Source: Bacteroidota bacterium
Lineage (GTDB): Bacteria; Bacteroidota; Bacteroidia; UKL13-3
Direction: 5' to 3'
NCBI GenBank assembly: GCA_027484685.1
Contig: JAIXSO010000040.1
Span: 88,579 to 152,578, forward strand
Length of the DNA stretch: 64,000 nt
In this document: positions 62,494 to 64,000 of the stretch, one piece after another
Layout: every line of letters starts with the position of its first letter
How positions within the stretch are numbered: the first letter of the stretch is position 1
Position numbers and translations under genes: made by a program
The notes under the pieces: generated by a model
What the model was told of the DNA's origin: nothing
Seen by the model: the letters and a program-made list of their open reading frames with translations, nothing else
Databases searched by the model: none

Positions 62494-63481
62494 ATGAAAA
62501 CAGTAAAATTTTATTTGTTAGGTTTGGTAATGCTTGCCTTTAATATATCAAATGCCCAAAACCAAAGTGTATTAGTGGAGCATTTTACCAATACGCTGTG
62601 CTCAATTTGTGCTTCGCGCAATCCGGGTTTTTACCAAAATTTGCAAAGCCAACAAGATGTGTTGCACATAGCTTACCACCCTAGTTCGCCTTATGCAGCT
62701 TGTGTTTTAAATAAACAAAACAGAAAATGACGACCGAACCATTTATTATGGCATTTTTGGTGGAACTCCGCGTTTGGTAATTAATGGTGTGGTTCAATCA
62801 AGCTCTACCAACTATGCAAGTGCAGCTATTTTTAACCCGTTTAAAAATATTACTGCCGATGTATCGATAAAAGCCAATCAAGTGATAGTTGGCGATAGTA
62901 TAAAAAGTTTCGTAACTATTAAAAGATTGACCAATCAAGTGTTATTAAATTTGAAATTACAGGTGTTATATGTAGAAGATACCTTGTTTTACAGCGCACC
63001 AAATGGTGAAAGCAAACATTTTGATGTATTTAGAAAATCAGCAAGTGGTTGGCAAGGTTTAACAGTAAATATTCCTGCACAAATTAACGATTCAATTGTA
63101 ATACAAACCGCTACAACAATTAATACAGCATGGAATAAAGATAGAATTTACACCTTAGCATTTTTACAAAATACTACCGATAAAACGATTTTAAATGTTG
63201 CTAAGTCAACCAGTAATAAAACATCAAATACTGGTATCAAATCAATTCATGATTTAGGAATCAAAGTTTATCCTATTCCAGCAAATAATTACTTAACTAT
63301 TGAACAATCAAGTAATGTAAATACTCAAATTTCACTAACAAATATTTTGGGAGAAATGGTATTAAATAAACAAATAAATTACTCCGAAAACATAGATTTA
63401 TCAGGACTTTCAAAAGGAATTTATTTTTTAAGTCTTGAAAATTCAAACGGAAAAGCCATTCAAAAAATTATCATTCAATAA
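62494..63481 (+). pseudogene. Omp28-like secreted protein with T9SS sorting tail, broken by a frameshift
   Basis: The first part (62494-62730) has a signal peptide ending SNAQ and the thioredoxin-like VLVEHFTNTLCSICASRNP (CxxC); it runs into a stop after NKQNRK. The second frame continues at once with TENDDRTIYYGIFGGTPRLV, the expected Omp28 continuation, and ends in a T9SS sorting domain (VYPIPANNYLTIEQ, GIYFLSLEN). Removing one A from the AAAA at 62717-62720 restores a single frame of about 329 residues. It is a recent pseudogene, a sequencing error, or less likely frameshifted translation. Confidence 0.88.
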
Positions 63482-63491
63482 AAATCTACCT

Positions 63492-63905
63492 ATGAAAAAA
63501 ATTATCATCAACATTGCCAGATTTGGTGCAGCAGCTATTTTACTACAAACTTTGTTTTTTAAATTTACCGCAGCCCCTGAGTCGGTTTATATATTTAGCA
63601 CTTTAGGTGTAGAACCTTTTGGAAGAATTGGAAGTGGCATTGCAGAATTAATAGCTGCCATATTGTTATTATTTCCAAGTAAATCGCTTATTGGTGCCTT
63701 GCTTTCTATGGGTGTTATGAGTGGAGCTATATTATCGCACGTATTTATTTTAGGTTTTCAAATTATGGATGATGGCGGATTACTTTTTGCTTTAGCTGTA
63801 ATTGTATTTTTATTGAATGCAGTAATAGTGATGTTTAACTTTAAAAAATTAATTGGCATAAACCCATTTCAGCCTTTACAAATTATTAACCTGAGTTCGG
63901 TTTAA
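63492..63905 (+). CDS. DoxX-family membrane protein
   Basis: The ATG at 63492 (MKKIIINIARFG) follows the sorting domain by 10 bp; a longer frame from 63435 would overlap that gene. 137 residues with four helices: ARFGAAAILLQTLFFKF, VEPFGRIGSGIAELIAAILLLF, LIGALLSMGVMSGAILSHVFIL and LLFALAVIVFLLNAVIVMF. The pattern fits DoxX/DoxD-like proteins. Co-transcribed with the YHS and Omp28-like genes; redox or sulfur role only inferred. Confidence 0.82.
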   Translation: MKKIIINIARFGAAAILLQTLFFKFTAAPESVYIFSTLGVEPFGRIGSGIAELIAAILLLFPSKSLIGALLSMGVMSGAILSHVFILGFQIMDDGGLLFALAVIVFLLNAVIVMFNFKKLIGINPFQPLQIINLSSV

Positions 63906-64000
63906 GCCACTAATGAAAGTTGTTGATCAAACAACATTAACATTTCAGGATTTGTTTCTTCTACATCTTTTCTGATAGATGGCTTTTTAGGAAAAAAAGA
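63902..64000 (-). CDS. C-terminal end of an unrecognised protein (cut by window edge)
   Basis: Open for 32 codons from the edge to a stop at 63902-63904, overlapping the DoxX stop by two bases. Readable: PKKPSIRKDVEETNPEMLML and FDQQLSLVA. It is too short to name a family; it may equally be a chance frame, but the tail-to-tail position fits a convergent gene. Confidence 0.4.
   Translation of the reverse strand, partial: SFFPKKPSIRKDVEETNPEMLMLFDQQLSLVA

Noticed and set aside
62701..62730. Programmed ribosomal frameshift in the Omp28-like gene
   Set aside because: No clear slippery heptamer followed by a stem or internal Shine-Dalgarno site; a single-base error or mutation in the A-run explains it better.

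Overview
The window is chromosomal DNA from a member of the Bacteroidota. The evidence is AT-rich sequence, two TonB-dependent receptors, T9SS type A C-terminal sorting domains on secreted proteins (a cell-surface protein and an Omp28-like protein), DUF5723 and DUF2723 proteins, TAnnTTTG-type promoters and weak ribosome binding sites. Nothing I can read fixes the genus. I see no rRNA, tRNA, CRISPR array, integrase or transposase gene.

Layout. 0-13 kb is ordinary: a metalloprotease (cut by the left edge), a large TonB receptor, recQ, a lipid kinase, two small outer-membrane proteins, a BtuB-like receptor, a macrodomain protein and a PaiB-like protein. 13-27.4 kb is an accessory region. Almost every gene there is on the minus strand, short, unrecognised and often membrane-anchored. 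The spaces are filled with three families of palindromic repeats (here called A, B, C), direct repeats bracketing genes, and truncated genes. 27.6-31.1 kb returns to core genes: mrdA-rodA for cell elongation. 32.3-36.4 kb is a likely defence operon: a one-protein restriction-methylation-specificity fusion, an unknown 89-aa protein and a SLATT-type membrane protein. 36.7-41.8 kb holds a tandem amidohydrolase, a DODA-type dioxygenase and a fumarylacetoacetate-hydrolase family enzyme. 41.9-45.9 kb is a second accessory block with the same A and B repeats, a histidine kinase cut down to its ATPase end, and more single small genes bracketed by direct repeats. 46-64 kb is core-like: infB, two class III aminotransferases, a universal stress protein, an MsbA-like ABC exporter with a glycosyltransferase-like partner, a DUF5723 protein, a DUF2723 membrane protein, a YHS-domain protein, an Omp28-like gene broken by a one-base frameshift, and DoxX. 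Two tandem copies of the C repeat lie at 57.8-58.5 kb.

The most unusual feature is how the accessory regions are built. At four places one or two small genes sit between imperfect direct repeats of about 27-149 bp, and at several places a truncated gene ends at or next to a palindromic repeat. This looks like a gene-gain and gene-loss process working on repeat-bounded small-gene modules, though no recombinase is encoded here. The second candidate system is the defence operon at 32.3-36.4 kb.
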